Positions 1 to 8,200 of a stretch of DNA of 9,384 nt are shown here, in pieces (position 1 is the stretch's first letter; the number at the start of each line of letters is the position of its first letter). The DNA comes from an uncultured Prevotellaceae bacterium (GTDB taxonomy: Bacteria; Bacteroidota; Bacteroidia; Bacteroidales; Bacteroidaceae). Under the pieces are notes generated by a model. The model was not told where the DNA came from and searched no databases. It saw only the letters and a program-made list of their open reading frames with translations. The stretch is taken from NCBI GenBank assembly GCA_958404085.1, contig CATXZX010000037.1, positions 1 to 9,384 on the forward strand. Direction: 5' to 3'. The position numbers and the translations under genes are program-made.

Positions 1-3000
1 AGACATTCACGATGGCCTTCGAATCCTTCACGGCCTGCTTGATTTCGGTAATCACGCCGTCCTTAACAGGAATGTAGAACTCGGCTTCGCCGCTGGCTTT
101 CACCTTGTGACCGTCGATGTAACCCGTTTGGCCGCTGATAGCGATGCTCTTTTCGCTTCTCTGGAGTCCGTCGGCGAGCGAGAAGTAACCGATGCCGGCC
201 TGTTCGATGGTCTTGGTAGCCATGAGTCCGATCATACCGTTGTCTTCCTTGGCCACGGTGCTGATTTCGCTGTCGAAGATCAGGCCGAGGTCAATCTTGA
301 GCGATACGCCTGCCTCGTCGTTGATGTTGCCGGCAATCAGGAGGAACGGAGTTCCGGCCGGGATGCCTTCTTCACCGATTTCCTTGGCCGTCACACCGAT
401 TTCGGTGATGTCGCCCTTCTCGTCGTAGCGTGCGTCGGTGATGGTGTAAGCCGTAACCTCAGCCTCGTCGATGCCTTCATCGAAGTTGTAACCGTAGAAT
501 TCGCCCGTGATATCGTACGGCAGACAGATGATGTCGCCGCTGTTGTTGTTCAGGGTGATTTCAGTCGTCTGCTCGTCGGCGCTGGCTTCTACGAAGGTCC
601 ATGCCGATGCACTACCCTTATTGGAATCCCACGGAACGAGAACCGTACCGCTGGCCTGAGCATGCGTCATGTGCGAACCTTCCTTGTTGGCTTTCAGCGT
701 CAGTTCGCCGCCGGCTACGTAGGCAATCTTGAATTCTACGATGGTATCGGAGAGGAGGAATGCGGTAGAGAGACCACGGTCCTCGCCGAGGTAGTAACCT
801 GTACCCATGTTCTGTACGGCGTATACGTCTTCCTTACCGGCTACCGGTACGAAGCGCCACAGGTACTTCACATTGGACATACCTCCTTCGGCAATGCTGC
901 TACCCCACTTGATCTGGGCGCCGATGCCGTTGGATGCCGGGTAAACGATGGAACCGAGCGTACCGTCTTCACGAGCTGTACACTTGCTCTCCATGAAGTA
1001 CCACTTGTTAGCCTCGGGCATAACCACGGTAGCGAAGAACGCCTCGTTGGCAGCTTCCAGTTTGGCCACCTGAGCGTCTATTTCTGCGCGGGTAATCTTG
1101 GCATTGGCGTCGAGGGCTGCACGGGCTGCCGTGGCAGCGGCTGCCATGTCGTCCACCTTCGACTGGTCGGTACACATACCCATGGTAGCTTCCTGGCCGT
1201 CGGCTACGACAAAGGCAGTTTCTACATAGCCGTTGGTCAATCCGATGAGGTTGCTCAGACCGGTGGTGTCGGGATAAGCCTTGGCAAATGCTTCGTTGGC
1301 AGCCTTCAGGGCGTCAACATCTGCCTGTGTCACGGTCTTCGGGTCTTTGGTCAGCGCCTCGTCGATGGCGGCCTTCAGGGCTGCGTAGGCGGGCTTCATA
1401 TCTTCGCGCAAGCCCATGCAGTCGGGATCGATGGGGAATCCTTCGTCGCTCAGCATGAATTCCGAGAAGGTGAAGAACGGATAGCGCGGAGCATCTTCTG
1501 TCGGTCCGACAGGTTCGAGGGCACCGTTGTTGGTGGTGTCTACGCGGAAGCGGATGTACTTGTAGGGAGCGCCCAGGTCGATGGCCTTCGAGCGATACTC
1601 GATCTGGTTCGCGTCGGTCGGCAGCGTGTCGGGAGCCTGAGGCATAACAGCCACTTCGTTGAAGTTAGTACCGTCGTTCGAGCCCAGGATAGTCATCTGT
1701 ACCGGACGGTTATTGTTGTTGTTGTGACGTTTCTTGAAGTATACGGCAAACTTCTGTAAGGGTTCGTCGAGTGCTATCTGCAGGTGGTGGGGTTCGCCGA
1801 TGTAGGTACTCCAGCTACTGTGGAAGTAGGTGTCGTATTTGCCGTCGAGGAGGTTAGCCAGCGAGCCTTCGCTCTTCTGGGTAGCGTTCGAACTCAGCTG
1901 CGATTCACGTTTGATGTAGTTCTTGGTCCAGTAGGCGGCAGCCGAGTCGGTGCGTGCCTTCTGCAACTGTTCGTTGAATGCTTCGGTAATGACTTTCTGT
2001 TCGTAGTTCTTGCGCATTTCGTCGATGCGGGACAGGTCTGTCAGTTCCATGAAGTTCCAGTCCGAAGTACCCAGACCGCCCTTCTGGCCCCAAATCTTCA
2101 GCGGACCGCTGACGCCCTTACCGTCTCCGTGTCCGTCGGCGTGGTACACGTCGTTTCCGCCGGTCGAAGGCTTGATGCCGTTGATGATGTAGAAGTTACC
2201 GTGGCCCGAGGGAAAGAAGCTCTGCGTCGTGGTCGGCGTTTCGGAAACGCTGGTTGCTCCGCTCAGGTAGCGGTTGTCCATAGCGCTGCGGATGGCGAAC
2301 GAACCGTCGGCCTGTTTCTCGAGTTTGAAGAGGAAGCTGATGTCGTCGGTGTCGAGCGAGTTCCAGCGTACGGCGGTCTTGTCCATGTACCAAGCCTTCT
2401 TGACGCCCTGGTTCTGCTCGAAGCGCGGGTCGGTCAGGTAGATGTAATAATAATGTCCGTCCTCGGGCAGAATAACGCCTGTGAGGAGGTCGTTCTTGGC
2501 CTTCAGCAGGGCTTTGTAGGCATCTCTCATCTGCTGTTCGGTGCTTGCCGGGTCGAGGAGCAGGTCGTTGGCTGCCTTCAGAGCGCTTTCGTAAGCTGCC
2601 ACGATGAGCGTGTCGATGCGGCCGAAGGTGGTACCCGGCAGGTAGCGTGTCTCGGTATAGTTAGCCGTAACCAGTTCGTTGACCAGTTCGTTGAGGTCGT
2701 CGAGCGGGCTGTCTACCTGGGTAGCTTCGTAAGCAACCCACGGCGTGGTGGAACTGATGCGTTCGCCCGGTTTCAGTGTATAGGTATTGAACGAGCAGGT
2801 TTTGTAGCTGTCCCATCCCCATACGTGGCCGAGTCCTTTTACCTGGTTTTCGCTCAGGTAGTGGAAAAAGAGGAGGCAGTCACCGTTTCTCCAGTCCCAT
2901 TGAGGCTGTTTGTCGGCGGGGAAAACGGGGTCGTCGTCGGGACCGGGGAAGTTGATGCCCCAGTCGGGTACGCCGGCCCATACGTTACCGTGTGCAAAGG

Positions 3001-3364
3001 TGATGGCGATGGCATCTTCCTGTTCGGCATCCCAGTCGTTGCCGGAGCCGAGGTACTTGCCGGTTTCTACGCTGCGCAGCCAGTACATCTGTTCGCCGGT
3101 CCATTCGTTCTTGCCGGCATCGAAGAGTTCGAATACGTGTTTCGGCATGATGTTGTCGTAGGTTCCGTAGGTGAAGCCTGGGGTACTCAGCATTTTGAGC
3201 GATGCTGCTTCACTGTTGACGTTCACCAAGGTGATGAACATACCGGGTTTCAGCTCGTCGGGCGACGTGATGGGTTCGGGACTCTTGTCCCAATAAGCGT
3301 ACGCATGAGTACTCCATACGCCGCACACGAGCATGCAAATGAGTTGAAGTAAAATTTTCTTCAT
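1..3364 (-). CDS. Large secreted multidomain surface protein with FIVAR-like, discoidin-like and repeated beta modules (3' end outside window)
   Basis: The frame is open from ATG at 3364 to the left edge, 1,121 codons with no stop, so the C-terminus is missing. Residues 1-23 form a signal peptide (MKK, hydrophobic core, probable cleavage after AYA). The mature protein then shows: an all-beta module (about 40-214); a FIVAR-like helical stretch (about 218-296); a second beta module (about 302-441); a short helical link and a discoidin/F5-8C-like domain (about 486-641, with LLDGKYDTYFHS, LQIALDEP, GSNDGTNF and YIRFRV); two more FIVAR-like helical units (about 655-781); a third beta module (about 782-926); and a C-terminal beta domain (about 930-1100) with CLPYDIT and IPAGTPFLLIAG, a type common in secreted Bacteroidales proteins. 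The sequence stops at KAIVNV, where such proteins usually enter a terminal sorting domain. A glycan- or matrix-binding surface role is inferred from the architecture. I see no catalytic domain. It has its own leader and promoter-like box and appears monocistronic at its 5' end. Confidence 0.9.
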   Translation of the reverse strand, partial: MKKILLQLICMLVCGVWSTHAYAYWDKSPEPITSPDELKPGMFITLVNVNSEAASLKMLSTPGFTYGTYDNIMPKHVFELFDAGKNEWTGEQMYWLRSVETGKYLGSGNDWDAEQEDAIAITFAHGNVWAGVPDWGINFPGPDDDPVFPADKQPQWDWRNGDCLLFFHYLSENQVKGLGHVWGWDSYKTCSFNTYTLKPGERISSTTPWVAYEATQVDSPLDDLNELVNELVTANYTETRYLPGTTFGRIDTLIVAAYESALKAANDLLLDPASTEQQMRDAYKALLKAKNDLLTGVILPEDGHYYYIYLTDPRFEQNQGVKKAWYMDKTAVRWNSLDTDDISFLFKLEKQADGSFAIRSAMDNRYLSGATSVSETPTTTQSFFPSGHGNFYIINGIKPSTGGNDVYHADGHGDGKGVSGPLKIWGQKGGLGTSDWNFMELTDLSRIDEMRKNYEQKVITEAFNEQLQKARTDSAAAYWTKNYIKRESQLSSNATQKSEGSLANLLDGKYDTYFHSSWSTYIGEPHHLQIALDEPLQKFAVYFKKRHNNNNNRPVQMTILGSNDGTNFNEVAVMPQAPDTLPTDANQIEYRSKAIDLGAPYKYIRFRVDTTNNGALEPVGPTEDAPRYPFFTFSEFMLSDEGFPIDPDCMGLREDMKPAYAALKAAIDEALTKDPKTVTQADVDALKAANEAFAKAYPDTTGLSNLIGLTNGYVETAFVVADGQEATMGMCTDQSKVDDMAAAATAARAALDANAKITRAEIDAQVAKLEAANEAFFATVVMPEANKWYFMESKCTAREDGTLGSIVYPASNGIGAQIKWGSSIAEGGMSNVKYLWRFVPVAGKEDVYAVQNMGTGYYLGEDRGLSTAFLLSDTIVEFKIAYVAGGELTLKANKEGSHMTHAQASGTVLVPWDSNKGSASAWTFVEASADEQTTEITLNNNSGDIICLPYDITGEFYGYNFDEGIDEAEVTAYTITDARYDEKGDITEIGVTAKEIGEEGIPAGTPFLLIAGNINDEAGVSLKIDLGLIFDSEISTVAKEDNGMIGLMATKTIEQAGIGYFSLADGLQRSEKSIAISGQTGYIDGHKVKASGEAEFYIPVKDGVITEIKQAVKDSKAIVNV
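2670..2693 (-). repeat. 12-bp perfect tandem duplication inside the secreted protein gene
   Basis: On the plus strand accagttcgttg occurs twice head to tail (2670-2681 and 2682-2693). On the coding strand this gives the in-frame duplication VNEL-VNEL at about residues 224-232, at the start of the first FIVAR-like helix. The unit is a multiple of three, so the frame is kept. Confidence 0.6.
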
Positions 3365-3625
3365 TTTCTTTACAAAGTGTTTGAGGTTTATAAAATAGTG
3401 TTAGTTAAATGTTTCCTTCATCGGTGGCGTTACACTTTATTTTTTCGTTGGACGATTGTAGCATTGTAACCTATTGCTATGCATGCAATAACACAATTTT
3501 GCGCACAAATATATAAAGAAACTCTTGTATAGGAAAGAAGAATCCGATATTTTTAATGGATAATGGGTTAAAAGTTGAAAAAAATCTTGTGCTTTTCGGA
3601 TTGGCGGCCTTGTGGGAGGGGGAAC
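3365..3625. other. AT-rich intergenic region between queG and the secreted protein gene
   Basis: This stretch is much richer in A and T than the genes on either side and holds no convincing ORF. It contains the 3' flank of queG, a promoter-like box (3506-3536) and the leader of the secreted protein gene. Small inverted repeats are present: TATTGC/GCAATA at 3472-3477 and 3485-3490; AAAGTGT/ACACTTT at 3374-3380 and 3432-3438; and AATCCGA/TCGGATT at 3541-3547 and 3596-3602. A run of seven T on the minus strand lies 40-46 bases after the queG stop, but no good stem precedes it, so I do not call an intrinsic terminator. Confidence 0.7.
3506..3536 (-). promoter_or_regulatory. Candidate Bacteroides-type promoter of the secreted protein gene
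   Basis: On the minus strand TATATTTG at 3513-3506 matches the Bacteroides -7 consensus TAnnTTTG exactly. The -33 position, 20 bases upstream, is TTTC (3536-3533) against the consensus TTTG, a three-of-four match. Transcription would start near 3500, giving a leader of about 135 bases before the ATG at 3364. The assignment rests on sequence match and position only. Confidence 0.45.
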
Positions 3626-4561
3626 TCAGTCCTCGATGTCGCGGACGGCCCGGATGTTGCGCATAAGGCCCTCGTACTTGGCGCGTTTGACGGCGCTGCC
3701 GCGGAACAGCGCGCGGTAGCGTTCGACGCTGAGGGCCTGCCAGTCGGCGGGGCGCATGTCCATGAGGGCATCCGAGGGGCTGAATTCGGGAATGTCCGTG
3801 GGGCTGGCACTGAGGTTGTGCGGACAGACGGTCTGGCAGCGGTCGCAACCGTAGATGCAGCGGCCCAGGCGCACCCCTTCGGGCAGGGGACCGCGGTGTT
3901 CGATGGTGAGGTAGGACAGGCAGCGGCGGGCATCCAGGCCGCCGGCCTCATCGAGGGCACGGCCCGGGCAGGCATCGAGGCAGCAGCGGCACGTGCCGCA
4001 CTGCGGGGCGAGGGGTGTGGCGTAGCGGTCGGCGGGGGCATTGAGCAACAGTTCTCCCAGGAAGAAGTAGCTGCCCTGTCCGGGCAGGATGAGCTGGGTG
4101 TTGCGGCCTGTCCATCCCAGTCCGGCCTTCCAGGCCCAGTAGCGTTCGGGCAGAGGGGCCGTGTCGCAGAACGCGCGTCCCTCCAGTCCGGAGCCGTAGA
4201 GGGCGCGCAGCCGTTCGAACAGGGTACGGAGCCGCCGGCGCACCACGTCGTGATAGTCGAGCCCGTAGGCGTAGTAGGCAAAGCGGTAGCGGTCGGCCGC
4301 CAGGCGCCGGGCGGGGTAGTAGTTGAGGGCTACCGACACCACGGTGCGTGTACCGGGCAGCAGGCGGCGCGGGTCGAGGCGCAGTTCGCGTTGGCGTACG
4401 AGGTAGTCAATCGTGGCGTGGCGTCCCTCGGCTAAGTAGCGGTCGAAGCGGGCGGCGGCCTCCGTCCCGACGGGCTGGGCTTCGGCCAGTCCGCATGCAG
4501 AAAAGCCGAGACGGAAGGCTTCGGCTTTTACGGTTTCTGCTTGAAGTTGTAGGGTCGGCAT
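3626..4561 (-). CDS. queG: tRNA epoxyqueuosine(34) reductase QueG
   Basis: This cytoplasmic enzyme carries out the last step of queuosine synthesis, reducing epoxyqueuosine to queuosine at the wobble position of tRNAs with GUN anticodons, using cobalamin and two [4Fe-4S] clusters. The 311-residue product shows the family signature in order: YAYGLDYHDVV (97-107); CDTAPLPER (132-140), with D133 at the position of the known catalytic aspartate; AGLGWTGRNTQLI (146-158); GSYFFLGELL (163-172); the first ferredoxin motif C188-C191-C194-C198-P; LSYLTIEHRG (215-224); and the second cysteine set ending C239-C242-C246-P. It lacks the C-terminal HEAT-like extension of longer QueG proteins such as the E. 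coli one and matches the short family form. The frame runs open far upstream, but homology begins at MPTLQLQ, so ATG 4561 is the start. It is the last gene of the compact run, 35 bases after the deacetylase stop. Confidence 0.94.
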   Translation of the reverse strand: MPTLQLQAETVKAEAFRLGFSACGLAEAQPVGTEAAARFDRYLAEGRHATIDYLVRQRELRLDPRRLLPGTRTVVSVALNYYPARRLAADRYRFAYYAYGLDYHDVVRRRLRTLFERLRALYGSGLEGRAFCDTAPLPERYWAWKAGLGWTGRNTQLILPGQGSYFFLGELLLNAPADRYATPLAPQCGTCRCCLDACPGRALDEAGGLDARRCLSYLTIEHRGPLPEGVRLGRCIYGCDRCQTVCPHNLSASPTDIPEFSPSDALMDMRPADWQALSVERYRALFRGSAVKRAKYEGLMRNIRAVRDIED

Positions 4562-4596
4562 GTGCTGGACAGGCGGTTTGTATGGCGGTCTCCCGG

Positions 4597-5208
4597 TCAG
4601 TCGAATACGCGGAAGGCGTAGCCCTGGCTTTGCAGCCACTCGATGGAGCGGGGCAGGGCGTAGAGGAGCTTGTCCTCGCTCTTGAGCGAATCGTGGAACG
4701 TGATGATGCTGCCCGGGCGGGCGTAGCGCTTGACGTTGAGCAGGACGTCGTAGCCGTTGAGCTTTTTGCTGTAATCGCGCGTCACGAGGTCCCACATGAC
4801 GATGCGGTAGTGGTTGCGCAGGGCTACGTAGTGCGACCATTTCATCCAGCCGTGGGGCGGCCTGAAGAGGTCGGTGCCGATGAGTATGTTGGCGCGTTCC
4901 ACGTTGCGCACATAGTGGCCCAGACCGTGGCGCATGCTGCCCAGGTGGTTGTAACCGTGGCTTCCGAGCCGGTGGCCGCCCTCCTTGACCATGCGGAAGA
5001 TGTCGGGATGCTTGTGTACGTTCTCGCCCACCATGAAGAAGGTGGCCTTCACGCCGAAGCGGTCGAGCACGTCGAGTACCCAGGGCGTCACCTCGGGGAT
5101 GGGCCCGTCGTCGAAGGTCAGGTAAACGGCCTTTTCCTTGGGGTTCATCCGCCAGAGGGCGTCGGGGTAGAGCCAGCGTAGCCAGAAGGACGGTTGTTCG
5201 ATGATCAT
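4597..5208 (-). CDS. Polysaccharide deacetylase family protein (NodB homology domain, CE4-like)
   Basis: The 203-residue protein is almost entirely one NodB domain, the metal-dependent fold that removes N- or O-acetyl groups from carbohydrates. Visible motifs are: motif 1 TFDDGP (31-36, D33 and D34); motif 2 HGYNH (84-88), the H-x3-H metal pair; motif 3 RPPHGW (116-121), where most relatives have RPPYG; motif 4 around WDLVTRDY (139-146); and motif 5 ITFHDS (169-174) with H172. All residues expected for catalysis are present, so it should be active. There is no signal peptide; the N-terminus (EQPSFWLRWLYP) is aromatic and amphipathic rather than a transmembrane helix, so the cellular location is unclear. 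The substrate cannot be read from the sequence. It starts 24 bases after the DUF2723 gene, with GGAGCAGGA just before the ATG, and ends 35 bases before queG. Confidence 0.94.
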   Translation of the reverse strand: MIIEQPSFWLRWLYPDALWRMNPKEKAVYLTFDDGPIPEVTPWVLDVLDRFGVKATFFMVGENVHKHPDIFRMVKEGGHRLGSHGYNHLGSMRHGLGHYVRNVERANILIGTDLFRPPHGWMKWSHYVALRNHYRIVMWDLVTRDYSKKLNGYDVLLNVKRYARPGSIITFHDSLKSEDKLLYALPRSIEWLQSQGYAFRVFD

Positions 5209-5232
5209 GTTCCTGCTCCGGTCCGCGTTGTT

Positions 5233-8200
5233 TTATTCGCCGAGGTTGTATCCGCTGCGTTGTTCGAACTGTGCGATGCTGTTGTTCAGCAGGGCTTCCC
5301 ACTTCTGGCTTTCCGGAGCGTCGATGGTGCGCATGCGTGCCACGCACTGACCCATGTAGCGCAGTTGGGTGATGAAGTTCGAGCCGTAGGACTGCAACAT
5401 GTAGGGACTGAAGGTGAGGTACCAGTCGAGGTATTCCTTCGAGTTCTGCAACAGGTCGTTCAGGATGGCCTTGGCCTTCTGTTTCTCGCCGATGGCAGCC
5501 CATGCGCTGGCCAGTTCGGCCGAACCGCTGCGTATGTGGTGGGGCACGTTGACGGTGGGAACGGCCTTTTCGCCGTATTCAAGCACCTTGCGGGCCTTGT
5601 CGTTCTTGCCTTCGTCCACCAGTTGCAGGGCCAGTGTGGCAAAGAGGGCGCGGTGCGTCCAGCACATGCGCAGGATGGTTTCGTCGATGTAGATGCCGGG
5701 CTTGTCGATGCCTCCGAACTTGAATTTGTTCATGAGGTTGTCGTACATCTTCTCGCTGTCTATGGTCACGCCTGTCTTGGTCTGGTCGAAGGGGGTGATG
5801 CGGCTTGCCAGTCCCTCCTGCACGAAGTAGTTGGGCAGGTTGCCGAAGTCGCGCGTCTCGACGGTGATAGCCGAGTAGATGGGGCGCTCCCAGTTGCACT
5901 GGGCCAGCATGTCGAGCATCATGAGCTGACTCTTGGTCATGTGGGTCTTGCCCTTGAGCGAGATGTGCATCCGGTCGGGGATGGAGTCGCCGGGGACGAG
6001 CATGCCCGAGCGGCGTACGGCTTCCTTGTCGACGGTCATGACGATGCTGTCGGTGGGGATGAAACGGAGTTCCGGATTCGGATTGCGGACGAAGTTCTCC
6101 ATGATGTACTTCAGTTCGAAGGGGTTCGTGCCGGGATTGTTTTTGGCAAACTCTGCGCGCTGGCCTTTCATGCCGGCCTCGATGGGTACGAATTCGTGCT
6201 TGCCGTCGGAAACGTAGTCCAGACGCGACCACGAGATGGGAACGGCGGGCGAATCGTAGGCCGGGCGCTTCATCTGGTCGATGTACCAGTCGGTCTGCAG
6301 GTATGAGAGGTTGCAGACGCGGGCATCGGTACGCTTGCCTTCGGTCTCCTGGTTGTACCACAGGGGGAAGGTGTCGTTGTCGCCGTTGGTGAAGATGATG
6401 GGGTAGCCCTTCTCAGCCAGCGACATGAGGTAGTTCTGGCCGAAGTCGCGGCAGGTGTAGCGGCCGCTGCGGTCGTGGTCGTCCCACGTCTGCCCGGCCA
6501 TTTGTATGGGTACGAGCACGCAGGCTACGGAGGCGATGGTGGCGGCCAGCGTCTCGCTGACCTTCAGGCGTTCGAGGCCCTTGGCCAGTGCGGCCACGCC
6601 CAGACCTATCCAGATGGCGAAGGCGTAGAACGAGGCGGCGTAGGCATAGTCGCGTTCGCGGGGCTGCAGGGGCGTCTGGTTCAGGTAGAGTACGATGGCG
6701 ATACCTGTCATGAAGAACAGGAAGAACACCACCCAGAACTGTTTGATGCCCTGCGGGCCGCGGTAGGCCTGCCAGAAGAGGCCCAGCAAGCCCAGCAGCA
6801 GCGGGAGGCAGTAGAAGACGTTGCGGCCTTTGTTCTCGCGCAGCTCTTTGGGCAGTTTGTCCTGGTCGCCCAGGCGTGCGTTGTCGATGAAGGGGATGCC
6901 GGTTATCCAGTTTCCGTGTTCCAGTTCGCCGTTACCCTGGATGTCGTTCTGGCGGCCGGCAAAGTTCCACATAAAGTAGCGCCAGTACATGAAGTTGAGC
7001 TGGTAGGAGAAGAAAAAGCGGAGGTTTTCCCACTGGGTAGGCATCTTGACGGACGTCATGCGGCCCGTGGGGTCGTTGAAGGGTACTTCGTGGCCCTTTA
7101 TGCCGCCTAGCCAGTCCTCGTAGGCGTTCACGTGGATGGGTTCGCTGGAGTACATACGCGGGAAGAGCATGTTCTGCGCATACACGTAGTCGTACTTGCG
7201 GCCTATCATTTCGTAGGAGTCTTTTTCGTCGGGCGAGTTCTTCTCGCGCTGGTGGTACTGCGGCGCGCCTTCGGTCTTTTTGGGAACTAAGTATTCGCCG
7301 TCGCTCACGCGGTCTATCTGCGAGCTGTAGGCCTGTCCGTAGAAGAGCGGACGCGTACCGTACTGCTCGCGGTTCAGGTATTCGCCCAGCGTGAAGATGT
7401 CTTCGGGCGAGTTCTGGTCCATGGGCGGGTTGGCCGTCGAGCGGATGACGATGACGGCGTACGACGAGTAGCCTATCATGAGCATCAGCAGGCAGAGCAG
7501 CGAGGTGTTGACTAAGCGCGGACGCACCACGTAGCGGTTTTCGCGCTTATAGAGCAGGGCGTAGCCTAAGGCTGCCAGTACGACAAGACCCAGCAGCACG
7601 CTCAGCGTTCCGTAGCCGTAGAAGGGGATGCCCAGCAGGGCGATGGAGAGTACGAACGAGGCGGCCATGCGGCGGCGGTTGCGTGCCGTATAGCTCTCGT
7701 AGATGCCCCAGATGACCGTGGCTGTCAGCAGCAGGATGTAGACGGTGAGGCCTGTGTTGAACGAGAGGCCCATGACGTTGACGAACAGCAGCTCGAACCA
7801 GCCGCCCACCTTGACGATGCCCGGCACGACGCCGTAGAGTACGACGGCTACCAGCACCACCGACACGAGCAGGGCCAGCAGCGAACCTTTGGCCGTGGCC
7901 TGCGGGCGGCGCTTGTAGTAGTACACAAGCACGATGGCCGGAATGCAGAGGAGGTTGAGCAGGTGGACACCGATGGAGAGGCCCGTCAGGTAGGCGATGA
8001 GTACCAGCCAGCGGTCGCTGTGGGGCTGGTCGGCCTGGTCTTCCCATTTCAGGATGAGCCAGAACACGAGGGCCGTGAACATGGACGAATAGGCGTAGAC
8101 CTCGCCCTCGACGGCGCTGAACCAGAAGGTGTCGCTGAACGTATAGGCCAAGGCACCCGTCAGGCCGGCGCCCTGAATGGCGATGAGCTGGCCGGTGCGT

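Noticed and set aside
1709..1726. Trinucleotide run coding for five consecutive asparagines as a phase-variable tract
   Set aside because: The tract is short, interrupted by a synonymous codon, and in triplets, so slippage would not change the frame.
107..3352. Very long plus-strand ORFs (107-1759 and 1784-3352) opposite the secreted protein gene
   Set aside because: They are antisense shadows caused by GC-rich codon usage. The minus-strand frame has a signal peptide, recognisable domains and an unbroken reading, while the plus-strand translations show no family features.
3541..3602. AATCCGA/TCGGATT inverted repeat downstream of queG as a terminator
   Set aside because: The 7-bp arms are 48 bases apart with AT-rich sequence between and no T-run directly after the second arm, so a stable terminator is unlikely.
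3575..5181. Plus-strand ORFs opposite queG and the deacetylase
   Set aside because: Both minus-strand genes carry full catalytic motifs in register, so the opposite ORFs are frame shadows.
4562..5503. N-terminal extension of the queG frame up to 5503
   Set aside because: The open frame continues only because stops are rare in GC-rich DNA. It would overlap the whole deacetylase gene, and its translation is Arg/Pro/His-rich and unlike any domain.
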